This document shows positions 8,144 to 17,476 of a stretch of 64,000 nt of DNA, in pieces; positions within the stretch are counted from its first letter, which is position 1; every line of letters begins with the position of its first letter. The position numbers and the translations under genes were made by a program. Location: NCBI RefSeq assembly GCF_900113955.1, contig NZ_FORH01000002.1:310001-374000 (forward strand), read 5' to 3'. The notes under the pieces are model-generated. The model made no database searches. It saw only the letters and a program-made list of their open reading frames with translations, and was not told the DNA's origin. This DNA is from Celeribacter neptunius. Its GTDB lineage: Bacteria; Pseudomonadota; Alphaproteobacteria; Rhodobacterales; Rhodobacteraceae.

Positions 8144-9835
8144 ATGGCAGACGCAGCCATTCACGGCCACGAACATGAGGACAATCGCGGGTTCTTCACC
8201 CGTTGGTTCCTTTCCACCAACCATAAAGACATCGGGATTCTGTACCTGTTCACGGCCGCCGTGGTCGGGTTCATCTCGGTCTGTTTCACCGTCTACATGC
8301 GCCTCGAGCTCATGGAACCGGGGGTTCAGTTCATGTGCCTCAACGAGGCCGGCGAATCTGCTGCCCGTCTGATCTCGGGCTTCGGCGCCGAGAATTGTGA
8401 CCCGAACGGTCACCTGTGGAACGTGATGATCACCTATCACGGCGTGCTGATGATGTTCTTCGTCGTCATCCCGGCGCTGTTCGGCGGTTTCGGCAACTAT
8501 TTCATGCCGTTGCAGATCGGCGCCCCGGACATGGCCTTTCCGCGCCTGAACAACCTGTCCTACTGGCTCTATGTCTGCGGTGTGTGCCTCGGCATCGCCT
8601 CGCTCCTGGCCCCCGGCGGCAACAACCAGGCCGGCTCCGGCGTCGGCTGGGTGCTCTACCCGCCGCTGTCGACCTCCGAGGCCGGCTATTCCATGGATCT
8701 GGCGATCTTCGCGGTGCACGTCTCCGGCGCCTCCTCGATTCTCGGCGCGATCAACATGATCACCACCATGCTGAACATGCGCGCCCCGGGCATGACGCTG
8801 TTCAAAGTGCCGCTGTTTGCCTGGTCGATCTTCGTCACCTCCTGGCTGATCCTCTTGTCCTTGCCGGTTCTGGCGGGCGCGATCACCATGCTCCTGACCG
8901 ACCGCAATTTCGGCACCTCGTTCTTCCAGCCGGGCGGCGGCGGTGACCCGATCCTGTATCAGCACATCCTGTGGTTCTTCGGCCACCCGGAAGTGTATAT
9001 CGTGATCCTGCCGGGCTTCGGTCTGGTGTCCCACATCATCGCCACCTTCTCCAAGAAACCGGTCTTCGGCTACCTGCCGATGGTCTGGGCGCTGATCGCC
9101 ATCGGGGTTCTGGGCTTCGTCGTCTGGGCGCACCACATGTACACCGTGGGCCTGTCGCTCACCCAGCAGAGCTACTTCATGATCGCCACCATGGTGATCG
9201 CGGTGCCGACCGGGGTGAAGATCTTCTCCTGGATCGCCACCATGTGGGGCGGCTCCATCGAGTTCAAGACGCCGATGCTCTTTGCCTTCGGCTTCCTGAT
9301 CCTCTTCACCATCGGCGGTGTGACCGGCATCGTGCTGTCGCAGGCCGGCATCGACCGTGCCTATCACGACACCTACTATGTCGTGGCGCATTTCCACTAC
9401 ACCATGTCCATGGGGGCAGCCTTTACCATCTTTGCCGGGATCTATTTCTACATCGGCAAGATGTCAGGCCGTCAGTACCCGGAATGGGCCGGCAAGCTGC
9501 ATTTCTGGATGTTCTTCATCGGCGTCAACCTGACCTTCTTCCCGCAGCACTTCCTGGGTCGTCAGGGCATGCCGCGCCGGTACATCGACTATCCGGAGGC
9601 CTTCGCCTATTGGAACAAGATCTCGTCCTATGGCGCGCTCCTGTCCTTTGCCTCTTTCGTGTTCTTCATCGGCATCGTGTTCTACACCCTGTTCGCAGGC
9701 CGCCGCGTGACCGAAAACAACTACTGGAACGAATATGCCGATACGCTGGAATGGACCCTGCCGTCCCCGCCGCCGGAACATACGTTCGAGACCCTGCCGA
9801 AGCGGGAAGACTGGGATCACCAGCATTCGCACTAA
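8144..9835 (+). CDS. ctaD: Cytochrome c oxidase subunit I (aa3 type)
   Basis: The catalytic subunit of the aa3 terminal oxidase carries heme a, heme a3 and CuB and pumps protons. At 563 residues with 12 predicted helices it has the usual length. Visible landmarks are the heme a ligand in [10 protein letters not shown], the CuB/Tyr cross-link region [13 protein letters not shown], the CuB histidines in [11 protein letters not shown], and the heme ligands in [10 protein letters not shown]. The start [13 protein letters not shown] follows GGGAGGACCGC. The gene is alone here, as ctaD often is in Rhodobacteraceae, with the ctaC/B/G/E genes elsewhere. A terminator follows at once. Confidence 0.97.
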   Translation: MADAAIHGHEHEDNRGFFTRWFLSTNHKDIGILYLFTAAVVGFISVCFTVYMRLELMEPGVQFMCLNEAGESAARLISGFGAENCDPNGHLWNVMITYHGVLMMFFVVIPALFGGFGNYFMPLQIGAPDMAFPRLNNLSYWLYVCGVCLGIASLLAPGGNNQAGSGVGWVLYPPLSTSEAGYSMDLAIFAVHVSGASSILGAINMITTMLNMRAPGMTLFKVPLFAWSIFVTSWLILLSLPVLAGAITMLLTDRNFGTSFFQPGGGGDPILYQHILWFFGHPEVYIVILPGFGLVSHIIATFSKKPVFGYLPMVWALIAIGVLGFVVWAHHMYTVGLSLTQQSYFMIATMVIAVPTGVKIFSWIATMWGGSIEFKTPMLFAFGFLILFTIGGVTGIVLSQAGIDRAYHDTYYVVAHFHYTMSMGAAFTIFAGIYFYIGKMSGRQYPEWAGKLHFWMFFIGVNLTFFPQHFLGRQGMPRRYIDYPEAFAYWNKISSYGALLSFASFVFFIGIVFYTLFAGRRVTENNYWNEYADTLEWTLPSPPPEHTFETLPKREDWDHQHSH

Positions 9836-9860
9836 GCGCTTCGCAAAGATGACATGAGCA

Positions 9861-9890
9861 AGGCCCCGCCGTTCTGGCGGGGCCTTTTCT
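9861..9890 (+). terminator. Rho-independent terminator of ctaD
   Basis: AGGCCCCGCC and GGCGGGGCCT form a perfect 10-bp stem with a 5-nt loop, followed by TTTTCTTT. Confidence 0.9.
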
Positions 9891-10035
9891 TTGGCGTCAG
9901 ACCCGGGGGGGGGCATCAAGATTTCGTTTACCATTAAGACATTGGGCAGCCATCGCCCTGCCCCTGTCATTCTTTGCCCCCAATCCCAAGCTAGCCTGTT
10001 GGCATGCACGAAAGCTTCAGGGACATGCACCGGCG

Positions 10036-10485
10036 ATGATGGCCTTCTTTTTCAATTTGCGGGACAATGGCGAAATGCCTGTCGCGTCGGCGGTTACCGA
10101 CCGTTGGCACGTGCCGCAATTCTCGAAGATCTACGATGAACGTGTGCGCCAGACCCGTGTGGCGATGCTGATTTCCAGCCCGGAACCGCTTTACGACAAG
10201 GACGGACCAAGCGTCGAACGCTTGGCGGTGCTGGCAAAGGAAATCGACCGATTCGCAAAATCGAAATGGGCCAGCACCGAAGCCAAAGGCGCCGTCGACT
10301 TCTTCGGCATGGAGGCAATCGAGAGCTTTGTGGCGATTCTCGAATTCGCCTCTTCGGGCGCCTATGCGACCCCGACGCAACGGCTGAAAGCCTATTACGA
10401 ATTCGACGGTGAAAAGATCGGCGCGCTGGTGCCGCGTGGCGGTCAGATCGACGACAATCCGCGGGACTATTGCGTGACGGTCTGA
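10036..10485 (+). CDS. Hypothetical protein, 149 residues
   Basis: I do not recognise this protein. It starts MMAFFFNLRDNGEMPVAS, has no signal peptide or membrane helix, and contains a mixed alpha/beta pattern with KAYYEFDGEKIGALVPRGG near the end. Codon use matches neighbouring real genes, and no alternative frame is better. It is isolated between the ctaD terminator and repeat element A. The ribosome binding site is weak. It may be a lineage-restricted gene; no function is proposed. Confidence 0.55.
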   Translation: MMAFFFNLRDNGEMPVASAVTDRWHVPQFSKIYDERVRQTRVAMLISSPEPLYDKDGPSVERLAVLAKEIDRFAKSKWASTEAKGAVDFFGMEAIESFVAILEFASSGAYATPTQRLKAYYEFDGEKIGALVPRGGQIDDNPRDYCVTV

Positions 10486-10525
10486 GACGCGGAATTTGCC
10501 GCTTTGAGCCGTTAGGCGACATTGG

Positions 10526-10738
10526 GAACGCCGCGCAACCGCCCGGAACAGCAACGCAGTTGCCCGGGCGTGCGGTCATGCTGAAAGCATGCCTCCGGCA
10601 TGACCCGTCCCGGCGGTCAGGCGCATTTGTCATCCCCGTGCAACGGACTGATCTTTATCGGATTTGGCTGACATAAAGCGCGGACCACCGAGAGCAGATG
10701 CGCCAGCCCACAGTCCGGCGCACGCCCTCATGTCGGTC
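10526..10738 (+). repeat. Interspersed inverted-repeat element, copy A (long subfamily)
   Basis: One of four related intergenic copies (others at 17477, 25838 and 30716). The inner part is bounded by GGGCGTGC (10566-10573) and GCACGCCC (10720-10727), 162 bp end to end. It contains a 32-bp hairpin module (10574-10605, arms GGTCATG/CATGACC) and the core GGATTTGGC..ATAAAG shared by A, B, C and D. Copy A matches the reverse complement of B over most of its length, including the GCAACCGCCCGGAA left flank. It fills the 351-bp gap between the 149-residue protein and the VOC gene; no other feature is seen there. Confidence 0.85.
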
Positions 10739-10836
10739 AAATCGTCGATGGCTGCTCCGTCCCGCGAAACCGTCATTCAAAATTCACACGCCCCCGCCAA
10801 GCTGTCGAAACCACTCTCCCAGACACAGAGCGCCCG

Positions 10837-11283
10837 ATGGAACCGCCCCTGATCCCCGAGCTCGCGGTCCGCGACACCGAGATCTCTCTCGCCTTTTATT
10901 GCAACATGCTCGGGTTCCGGCTCGATTACGCCCGCCCCGAGGAAGGTTTCGCCATGCTGGCGCTCGGGGAGGCGCGGCTGATGCTCGACCAGATCGGTCA
11001 GGGACGCGATTTCGACGGGGGACACCTGCCCTCTGCCCCGCCCTTTGGCATGGGGCTCAATCTGCAACTGCGGGTGCCGGCGCTCACACCGATCCTGGAG
11101 CGTCTCGCGCGCGCGCACCACCCGCTCTTGATCCCGGAAGAGACCCGCTGGTATCGCAATGGCGAGACCGAGTTGGGCCAGCGGCAATGCGTGGTGGCCG
11201 ATCCCGATGGCTATCTCATTCGTCCTGTCGAAGAGATCGGCACGCGCCCCGCCCGACCTGCGGTCCCCGGCGAAGCCCCCTGA
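10837..11283 (+). CDS. VOC-superfamily protein (glyoxalase/bleomycin resistance type)
   Basis: A 148-residue protein with paired beta-alpha-beta-beta-beta modules typical of the vicinal oxygen chelate fold. IPELAVRDTEISLAFYCNML is the standard N-terminal module, and the second ends in VVADPDGYLIRPVEEIG, the DPDGY motif of bleomycin-resistance-like members. These proteins either bind metal for glyoxalase-like chemistry or sequester drugs; a full set of metal ligands is not obvious, so binding rather than catalysis is possible. It directly follows repeat copy A. The role is unassigned. Confidence 0.82.
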   Translation: MEPPLIPELAVRDTEISLAFYCNMLGFRLDYARPEEGFAMLALGEARLMLDQIGQGRDFDGGHLPSAPPFGMGLNLQLRVPALTPILERLARAHHPLLIPEETRWYRNGETELGQRQCVVADPDGYLIRPVEEIGTRPARPAVPGEAP

Positions 11284-11352
11284 TCGCATTCACCGCATAG
11301 ACGCAGCGCGCGTGAGCCCCTAGACTGGCCGGAAACGCACAAAGTCACACCT

Positions 11353-11922
11353 ATGCCCTATCTCTGGACCCCGTCTGCCGACAGCTTTCTTGGCCCCGCC
11401 GGCACGCGACATGACAGTTCCCCGCCTCCGACGGAGCCCGAGGACGGGGCACCGTTGCTGCGGCTTGAGCTCTGGCCGCATCGCTCGCTCAAGGGCAAAG
11501 GGTTTTCCGCCGCGATCTGGCTGATGTTCCTGGGCGGGCTGATCCCGATCGTGCCTTTCATTGGCACGATTGCCTTCTGGGTCTTGCTGATCTTCATGAT
11601 GACCGCACTCACAGCCCTCTGGACCGCGCTCCGGCGATCGGATCGAGACCGGCTGCGCGAGGAGCTGCTGATCTGGCACGACCGGGTCACGCTGTCGCAT
11701 TGGCCCGAGAAAGGCGCGCGGCTCGACTGGCAGGCCAACCCCTATTGGCTCCGCCTCTCCCTGCACCCGTCGAATGGCAAGGTCGAACAATATCTCACAT
11801 TGAAGGGCGGCGGGCCCGAACATACGCGTGAGGTAGAACTTGGCGCGTTCCTCAGCCCTGAGGAGCGCGAACGCCTCTATGACGAGCTCAGCCGGGTGGT
11901 CGGACGACTGAAGACCGGCTGA
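11353..11922 (+). CDS. DUF2244 membrane protein
   Basis: The 189-residue protein has a Pro-rich N-terminal stretch, then LRLELWPHRSL, two closely spaced membrane helices (about residues 54-95, AAIWLMFLGGLIPIVPFIGT onward), and a soluble C-terminal half with VTLSHWPEKGARLDWQANPY. This is the DUF2244 layout common in alphaproteobacteria, where family members are often found near cytochrome oxidase genes; here ctaD is 1.5 kb away. The molecular role is unknown. It is convergent with the GatB/YqeY gene. Confidence 0.8.
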   Translation: MPYLWTPSADSFLGPAGTRHDSSPPPTEPEDGAPLLRLELWPHRSLKGKGFSAAIWLMFLGGLIPIVPFIGTIAFWVLLIFMMTALTALWTALRRSDRDRLREELLIWHDRVTLSHWPEKGARLDWQANPYWLRLSLHPSNGKVEQYLTLKGGGPEHTREVELGAFLSPEERERLYDELSRVVGRLKTG

Positions 11923-11987
11923 GCCGGTCGGTTCAAACGAAAAAGGCGACCCGAAGGCCGCCCTTTACCAGTTTCTGCAAAGCCACC

Positions 11988-12449
11988 TCAGCAGCCGAGC
12001 TTTTCCTTCACCATCGGACCGGCGGCGCCGAAATCCATCTGGCCGGTGAATTTGGACTTCAGAGCCCCCATCACCTTGCCCATGTCGCGGATGCTTTCCG
12101 CGCCGGTTTCGGAAATCGCCGTCTCGATGGCTTTCGCCACCTCATCGGCATTGAGCTGACGCGGCAGAAACTCCTCGATCACGGTGATCTCGGAACGTTC
12201 CTTTTCCGCCAGCTCCAACCGTGCGCCCTCTTCAAAGGCTTTCGCGCTTTCCTGACGCTGCTTGACCATCTTGCCGAGAATGCCCAGCACATCGTCATCG
12301 GAAACGACCACGTCCTCGCCTTCGCCACGGTTCGCGATCTCGCGATCCTTGATGGCGGCATTGATCAGGCGCAGGGTGGCCAGCCTCTCGCTGTCCTTTT
12401 CCTTCATCGCCGTTTTCAGTGCGGCATTGAGCCGGCTTCGCATATCCAT
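11988..12449 (-). CDS. GatB/YqeY-domain protein
   Basis: A 153-residue helical protein homologous to the tRNA-binding tail domain of GatB. It begins MDMRSRLNAALKTAMKEKD and contains ATLRLINAAIKDREI and LGILGKMVKQRQESAKAFEE, then IEEFLPRQLNADEV and IRDMGKVMGALKSKF. These are family hallmarks. The free-standing YqeY proteins probably bind tRNA, but the role is not established. The gene is divergent from carA, an arrangement common in Rhodobacteraceae. The full amidotransferase subunit gatB is at 22830. Confidence 0.9.
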   Translation of the reverse strand: MDMRSRLNAALKTAMKEKDSERLATLRLINAAIKDREIANRGEGEDVVVSDDDVLGILGKMVKQRQESAKAFEEGARLELAEKERSEITVIEEFLPRQLNADEVAKAIETAISETGAESIRDMGKVMGALKSKFTGQMDFGAAGPMVKEKLGC

Positions 12450-12585
12450 ATGGGCCTCATCCCCTGGTTATCTTGCAAGTGGCCACCATAGACAAAGCCG
12501 ACGGGCTTCTCAACCTTAGATGGGAGCGATAACAGATCGAAATTGCCGCAGCGCGGAAATGACCGGAAAAACGCTTCCCCCGCGC

Positions 12586-12613
12586 TTGACCTCGCCGGTC
12601 CCTTTCCTTAGGT
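12586..12613 (+). promoter_or_regulatory. Candidate carA promoter
   Basis: TTGACC (12586-12591) and TTAGGT (12608-12613) are separated by 16 nt and fit a sigma-70-type promoter about 35 bp before the carA start. Confidence 0.5.
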
Positions 12614-12648
12614 TCCGGCCAATTTTGCCCTTATAGGAGAGTCGCGCC

Positions 12649-13821
12649 ATGGCATCTGGTCTGCAGTCCGGAAAACCAACCGCTTGTCTGGCTTTGGCCG
12701 ATGGAACCATCTTCTACGGCAAGGGGTTCGGCGCCACCGGCACCACCACCGCCGAGCTGTGTTTCAACACCGCGATGACCGGCTATCAGGAGATCATGAC
12801 GGACCCGTCCTATGCCGGACAGATCGTCACCTTCACCTTCCCGCATATCGGCAATGTCGGTGTGAACACCGAGGATGACGAGACCGCCAATCCGGTAGCC
12901 GCCGGCATGGTGGTGAAATGGGACCCGACCGATCCCTCGAACTGGCGCGCCCAGGACGAGCTCGGCCCCTGGCTCGAGAAACGCGGTCGCATCGGCATGG
13001 GCGGCATCGACACCCGCCGGCTCACCCGCGCCATCCGTCAGCAGGGCGCACCGCATGTCGCGATCCAGCACGATCCCGAAGGCAATTTCGACATCGAGGC
13101 GCTGGTGAAACAAGCCCGCGAATTTTCCGGTCTTGTCGGATTGGATCTGGCCAAGGATGTCACCTGCGCCCAGAGCTACCAATGGGATGAAATGCGGTGG
13201 GCCTGGCCCGACGGTTTCCCGAAACGGACCGGCAAGGGGTTCAAAGTCGTGGCCGTGGACTTTGGCGCCAAACGCAACATCCTGCGCTGTCTCGCCTCCG
13301 CGGGCTGCGATGTGACCGTGTTGCCGGCGACAGCCACAGCGGAAGAGGTGCTGGCGCATCACCCCGATGGCGTGTTCCTGTCCAATGGCCCCGGCGATCC
13401 GGCGGCAACCGGCGAATATGCCGTGCCGATGATCAAGGGCGTGTTGGAGCAAGACTTGCCGGTCTTCGGCATCTGTCTCGGTCACCAGATGCTCGCGCTC
13501 GCGCTTGGCGCCAAGACGATCAAGATGAACCACGGCCATCACGGCGCCAACCACCCGGTCAAGGACCTCGACACCGGCAAGGTGGAAATCACCTCGATGA
13601 ACCACGGCTTCACCGTCGATGCGCAAAGCCTGCCGAAAGGCGTGAAAGAGACCCATGTCTCGCTGTTCGATGGGTCGAACTGCGGCATTGCGGTCGAGGG
13701 CAAGCCGATCTTCTCGGTGCAATACCACCCGGAAGCCTCGCCCGGTCCGATGGACAGCTACTACCTGTTCGAGCGCTTCGCCACCGCCATGGCCGCGCGC
13801 GAGGCCGCTGCGGCCAGCTGA
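12649..13821 (+). CDS. carA: Carbamoyl-phosphate synthase small (glutaminase) subunit
   Basis: CarA hydrolyses glutamine and channels ammonia to CarB to make carbamoyl phosphate for arginine and pyrimidine synthesis. The 390-residue protein has the N-terminal CarA domain (CLALADGTIFYGKGFGATG; CFNTAMTGYQEIMTDPSY) and a class I glutamine amidotransferase domain with the nucleophile in VFGICLGHQMLALALG and the His-Glu pair in VQYHPEASPGP. The length is normal. It has its own promoter and terminator; carB is not in the window. Confidence 0.97.
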   Translation: MASGLQSGKPTACLALADGTIFYGKGFGATGTTTAELCFNTAMTGYQEIMTDPSYAGQIVTFTFPHIGNVGVNTEDDETANPVAAGMVVKWDPTDPSNWRAQDELGPWLEKRGRIGMGGIDTRRLTRAIRQQGAPHVAIQHDPEGNFDIEALVKQAREFSGLVGLDLAKDVTCAQSYQWDEMRWAWPDGFPKRTGKGFKVVAVDFGAKRNILRCLASAGCDVTVLPATATAEEVLAHHPDGVFLSNGPGDPAATGEYAVPMIKGVLEQDLPVFGICLGHQMLALALGAKTIKMNHGHHGANHPVKDLDTGKVEITSMNHGFTVDAQSLPKGVKETHVSLFDGSNCGIAVEGKPIFSVQYHPEASPGPMDSYYLFERFATAMAAREAAAAS

Positions 13822-13847
13822 CGCACGCATCTGCTGACATTCGGGAC

Positions 13848-13875
13848 AAAGGCGGCTTTCGAGCCGCCTTTTTTC
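13848..13875 (+). terminator. Rho-independent terminator of carA
   Basis: AAAGGCGGCT and AGCCGCCTTT form a perfect stem with a TTCG loop, followed by TTT. Confidence 0.92.
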
Positions 13876-13926
13876 ATGCGTCGCGCTCCCCCGTTCACGT
13901 GCAAAGCCTCGCGCAACCATACCGGA

Positions 13927-13942
13927 TTAACGCGTTATTAAC
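13927..13942. promoter_or_regulatory. Full CtrA-type box (TTAA-N7-TTAAC)
   Basis: TTAA-CGCGTTA-TTAAC matches the alphaproteobacterial CtrA consensus at every fixed position. It lies 118 bp before the glycosyltransferase gene at 14060 and after the carA terminator, so the glycosyltransferase gene is the only plausible target. Two GANTC (CcrM-type) sites follow within 40 bp. Binding is not proven. Confidence 0.6.
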
Positions 13943-14059
13943 CAGAATCACTCACCCTTAAGTTGAGAATCGAGGTGCAAACTCGCCCAAAACATCGAGC
14001 AGCCAAACAAGTAATCAAGGCCTGGACACATCCGGGGCCATGACGGGGTATGTGCTGCG

Positions 14060-16702
14060 ATGTCCGGTGATCGACATCTTCATGACGTGATATTGAACCG
14101 GGTCGCGCTCTCACCGCTCGTGCGATCCGTCACGCCGCCGAAACCCGCCAAACGGCTCAATTCGAATCTGCTCCGCCCCCAGCCCGTTCCTTCGGGCAAA
14201 GGCAAACCGATCGGGCAGGTCCTTGTCGACATGGGGGCGCTGACGCCGGACAATCTCTTGCGCGCCAGCGCCATGCGTCAACGCGAAGACACACGGATCG
14301 GCGATATTTTCCTGGCCCATGGCATGGTCACGGAAGATGAGCTTCATCAGGCACTTGGGGCACAATACCATGCCGAGATCGCAAACCTGTCGGACATCCG
14401 GCCTGATGTCCGGCTGATCGACCGGATCGGTGCGGATGAATGCCTCCGGCGCGGCATCCTACCCTGGCGACAGGCCGGCGGCACGGTGATCATCGCCTCT
14501 TGCCGCCCCGAAGAGTTCGAGGCGGCGCTACCGGAGCTTTCCGCCCGGTTCGGACCGGTTCGCATGGCGCTGACCTCGGAAACCGCGCTCCATGAGGCGC
14601 TGCTCCATACCCGGCAACGCCGCCTCGCCGCCGCCGCCGAAACCCGGGTCGCCGCCCATGAGAGCTGTCGCGAAATGGATTTGCACAGGCTGACCCAGAT
14701 GTTTTCTGCGCTCGGGGTGGCCGGGATCGTTCTGGCGCTGCTGTCACCCCTGGCCGCCGCCGTGCTGCTCATCGCATGGGCGGTTCTGACGCTTGCGGTC
14801 GCGACCGGGCTCAAGCTCGCCGCCGGCTTTGCCCAGGCCCGCACGGCCCATGACCGCAAGACCATATTCGAGGTCAAGCGCGGGATCACCCGCCTGCCGA
14901 CCGTCTCGGTCATGGTGCCGCTGTTCAAGGAACGCGAGATCGCCACACGGCTGATCAAACGCCTGTCCCGGCTGAATTATCCGCGCGAGCTGTTGGACAT
15001 CTGCCTCGTCGTCGAAGAAGACGATCAGGTCACCCAGGACGCCATTGCCCACACGGATATGCCGCGCTGGATGCGCCAGATCATCGTGCCGCGCGGCAGG
15101 GTAAAGACCAAGCCACGGGCGCTGAATTTCGCGCTGGATTTCTGTCGCGGATCGATCGTCGGCATTTATGACGCCGAGGATGCCCCGGAACCGGAGCAGA
15201 TCCACAAGGTGGTCGCGCATTTCGCCCAGACCGGTCCCGAAGTGGCCTGTGTGCAAGGCGTTCTGGATTTCTACAACGCCCGCACCAATTGGCTGTCGCG
15301 CTGTTTCACCGTCGAATATGCGAGCTGGTTTCGAGTGATCCTGCCCGGCTATGAGCGGATGGGGCTGACCGTGCCTCTGGGCGGCACAACCCTGTTTTTT
15401 CGCCGCGACGCGATCGAGGAGCTGGGCGGTTGGGACGCGCATAATGTCACCGAAGATGCCGATCTCGGCATTCGTCTGGCGCGTCATGGCTATCGCACCG
15501 AGCTTTTGAGCACGGTGACCGAGGAAGAGGCCAATTGCCGGCTCTGGCCCTGGGTCAAACAGCGGTCGCGCTGGCTCAAAGGCTATGCCATGACCTATGC
15601 CGTGCATATGCGCCAGCCGCAAAAGCTTTGGCGCGATCTCGGACCCTGGCGCTTCTTTGGCGTTCAGGCGCTGTTTCTCGGCACGCTGAGCCAATTCATC
15701 CTCGCGCCCTTCCTCTGGTCCTTCTGGATGTTCCCCCTGGGCCTGCCGCATCCGATGCGGGCGGTGTTGCCGCATGATCTTCTGGTGGTGCTGGGCGGGA
15801 TCTTCCTGTTTTCCGAAGCTGTCACCGTGGCCACCGGCATGGTCGCCACCTCGACGCGGAACCACAGATGGCTCTGGCCCTGGGTGCCGACGCTACATCT
15901 CTATTACCCGCTGGCAACGCTGGCGGCGCTGAAAGCGCTCTGGGAAATGGTGTCAAAGCCCTACTATTGGGACAAGACCACACATGGGGTGGACGATTTT
16001 GGGGTGGACGATTTCGAGTTTGCTGATGAGATACAGATCGAGGCGGCGGGGACCTTTTCCGACGGCGAGAACAGCCTCAGCCCCCTACTCACGCCCAGCT
16101 CCATCCCCGGCCCCGCCAGCCCCGGCCCGGTTCATCCCGGTCGCGATGGCGCCCCGGCACCCAGCGCGACGGAAACGACGCAGGACGGGCAGCCCCCCAC
16201 GGCTCTGCCAGCCCTGTCGTTATGGTCCGAAGGGTCGGCCAGCGATGTGTTTCAGCACTTGGAAAAACGCGCCGGAGACAGGTTGCCGGAGGCGCCACGG
16301 CGTCTCACCTTCGGTCTCGACCTGGGCGGCGCACACCCCCACCCGGGGGCGCCATCTCGGCTGAGAGCGCAGCGTGATCCGGCCCCAGCCGCACAGGGCA
16401 TGGAGATGACCTCCGGTGATCCATTGCCGGAACCGGAGCTCGCCCCCGCCCGGTCGCACCCCGCACCGCACGCCGCCGCAGCCATGGCGCAGAACCACCT
16501 GTCTTCTCTCGGAAAATTTTCCGGCACCCCTCTCAGCCCATATCTGCGCAAAGGCGCAAGACAGGGCACGGGACCGGACCAGCCCCAGGTCACCGCTTTT
16601 GCCGATGCGCCCGCACTGTGCCGGATCAGAGAGAGACCCGAGGAAGACCCCGCCGCTCTGCCGTTTTTGCTCGGCGCAGCGCAGCGGATCAAGCCACGTT
16701 GA
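14060..16702 (+). CDS. Membrane GT2 glycosyltransferase with N-terminal MshEN-like domain
   Basis: An 880-residue protein. Residues about 50-102 contain two tandem MshEN-like motifs (IGQVLVDMGALTPDNLL and RIGDIFLAHGMVTEDEL) separated by five residues, the layout of c-di-GMP-binding MshEN domains. Two membrane helices follow (about 210-255), then a processive GT2 domain with VSVMVPLFKE, the variant DxD region YDAEDAPEP, TEDADLGIRLARHGY and the acceptor motif KQRSRWLKG, then further helices to about residue 650. It probably makes or exports a polysaccharide in response to c-di-GMP. The last 220 residues are Pro/Ala-rich and look disordered, with a GVDDF duplication at the junction. The substrate is unknown. 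Preceded by a CtrA box. Confidence 0.85.
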   Translation: MSGDRHLHDVILNRVALSPLVRSVTPPKPAKRLNSNLLRPQPVPSGKGKPIGQVLVDMGALTPDNLLRASAMRQREDTRIGDIFLAHGMVTEDELHQALGAQYHAEIANLSDIRPDVRLIDRIGADECLRRGILPWRQAGGTVIIASCRPEEFEAALPELSARFGPVRMALTSETALHEALLHTRQRRLAAAAETRVAAHESCREMDLHRLTQMFSALGVAGIVLALLSPLAAAVLLIAWAVLTLAVATGLKLAAGFAQARTAHDRKTIFEVKRGITRLPTVSVMVPLFKEREIATRLIKRLSRLNYPRELLDICLVVEEDDQVTQDAIAHTDMPRWMRQIIVPRGRVKTKPRALNFALDFCRGSIVGIYDAEDAPEPEQIHKVVAHFAQTGPEVACVQGVLDFYNARTNWLSRCFTVEYASWFRVILPGYERMGLTVPLGGTTLFFRRDAIEELGGWDAHNVTEDADLGIRLARHGYRTELLSTVTEEEANCRLWPWVKQRSRWLKGYAMTYAVHMRQPQKLWRDLGPWRFFGVQALFLGTLSQFILAPFLWSFWMFPLGLPHPMRAVLPHDLLVVLGGIFLFSEAVTVATGMVATSTRNHRWLWPWVPTLHLYYPLATLAALKALWEMVSKPYYWDKTTHGVDDFGVDDFEFADEIQIEAAGTFSDGENSLSPLLTPSSIPGPASPGPVHPGRDGAPAPSATETTQDGQPPTALPALSLWSEGSASDVFQHLEKRAGDRLPEAPRRLTFGLDLGGAHPHPGAPSRLRAQRDPAPAAQGMEMTSGDPLPEPELAPARSHPAPHAAAAMAQNHLSSLGKFSGTPLSPYLRKGARQGTGPDQPQVTAFADAPALCRIRERPEEDPAALPFLLGAAQRIKPR

Positions 16703-16708
16703 GCGGGC

Positions 16709-17353
16709 TCAGCGGATCTTTTCGGCGTCGATCTTGAGCCGTGTGACGAAGGCCTTGGAAATATGATCCGAGAGGGCCTTATGCGCGGCATCGCCATCGC
16801 GGGCCTCGATCGCGCTGACGATCTGGTCATGTTCCTTGATCGCCTCTTCGCCGCGCCCCTCGGCGGCCAAGGAGGTGGTGGCCAGAAGCGCCATGGAGCG
16901 ATGCACCAGATCGAGCTGTTGCACGAGGTATTTGTTATGCGAGGCAAGATGGATCTGTTTGTGGAAACGGCGGTTGGCGCGCGACATTTCCTCAGGATGG
17001 CCGATGAGCGCGCGGTCCTCCTCGACCATATCGCGCAGCACCCGGACCTCTTCGGGGGTGGCATGGCGCGCCGCCAAACGCGCGGCCAGCCCCTCAAGCT
17101 CGGTGCGGACCACGTAGAGATCGGCCATCTGGTTGTGATCCAGCGAGGCAACGATCAGGGACCGCCCGTCGCGGGTCAGCATGGACTGGGTCTCGAGCCG
17201 CTGCAACGCCTCGCGGATCGGCGTGCGCGAGACGCCGAACCGATCCGCCAGCTCGCTTTCGACCAGCCGGTCGCCCGGACGATAGGTCCCGGTATCGATC
17301 GCCTCGAGGATCAACTCATAGGCGTCTTTCTGGCTGACACGCGGGTCTTTCAT
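16709..17353 (-). CDS. GntR-family regulator, FCD subfamily
   Basis: From the ATG at 17353 the protein is 214 residues and begins MKDPRVSQKDAYELILEAID; the frame stays open upstream but that part is not GntR-like. An N-terminal winged helix (YRPGDRLVESELADRFGVS, RTPIREALQRLETQ) is followed by an all-helical FCD domain with the metal/ligand residues spread through D-x-x-x-H-type helices (RRFHKQIHLASHNKYLV). FCD regulators usually control sugar-acid or organic-acid catabolism. It converges with the glycosyltransferase gene (6-bp gap) and has no obvious partner operon. Effector unknown. Confidence 0.88.
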   Translation of the reverse strand: MKDPRVSQKDAYELILEAIDTGTYRPGDRLVESELADRFGVSRTPIREALQRLETQSMLTRDGRSLIVASLDHNQMADLYVVRTELEGLAARLAARHATPEEVRVLRDMVEEDRALIGHPEEMSRANRRFHKQIHLASHNKYLVQQLDLVHRSMALLATTSLAAEGRGEEAIKEHDQIVSAIEARDGDAAHKALSDHISKAFVTRLKIDAEKIR

Positions 17354-17476
17354 CTCAAGGCTCTCTTTCGCTTCATCGCTTCCCGGACAGGGCAGAACCA
17401 TAGACAGGCCAATGCCTTGCAATCAAGCGCTAACATCGTCGCAGACCGGGGGAAAGAGAGAGCGCAGCGAGGTTTG

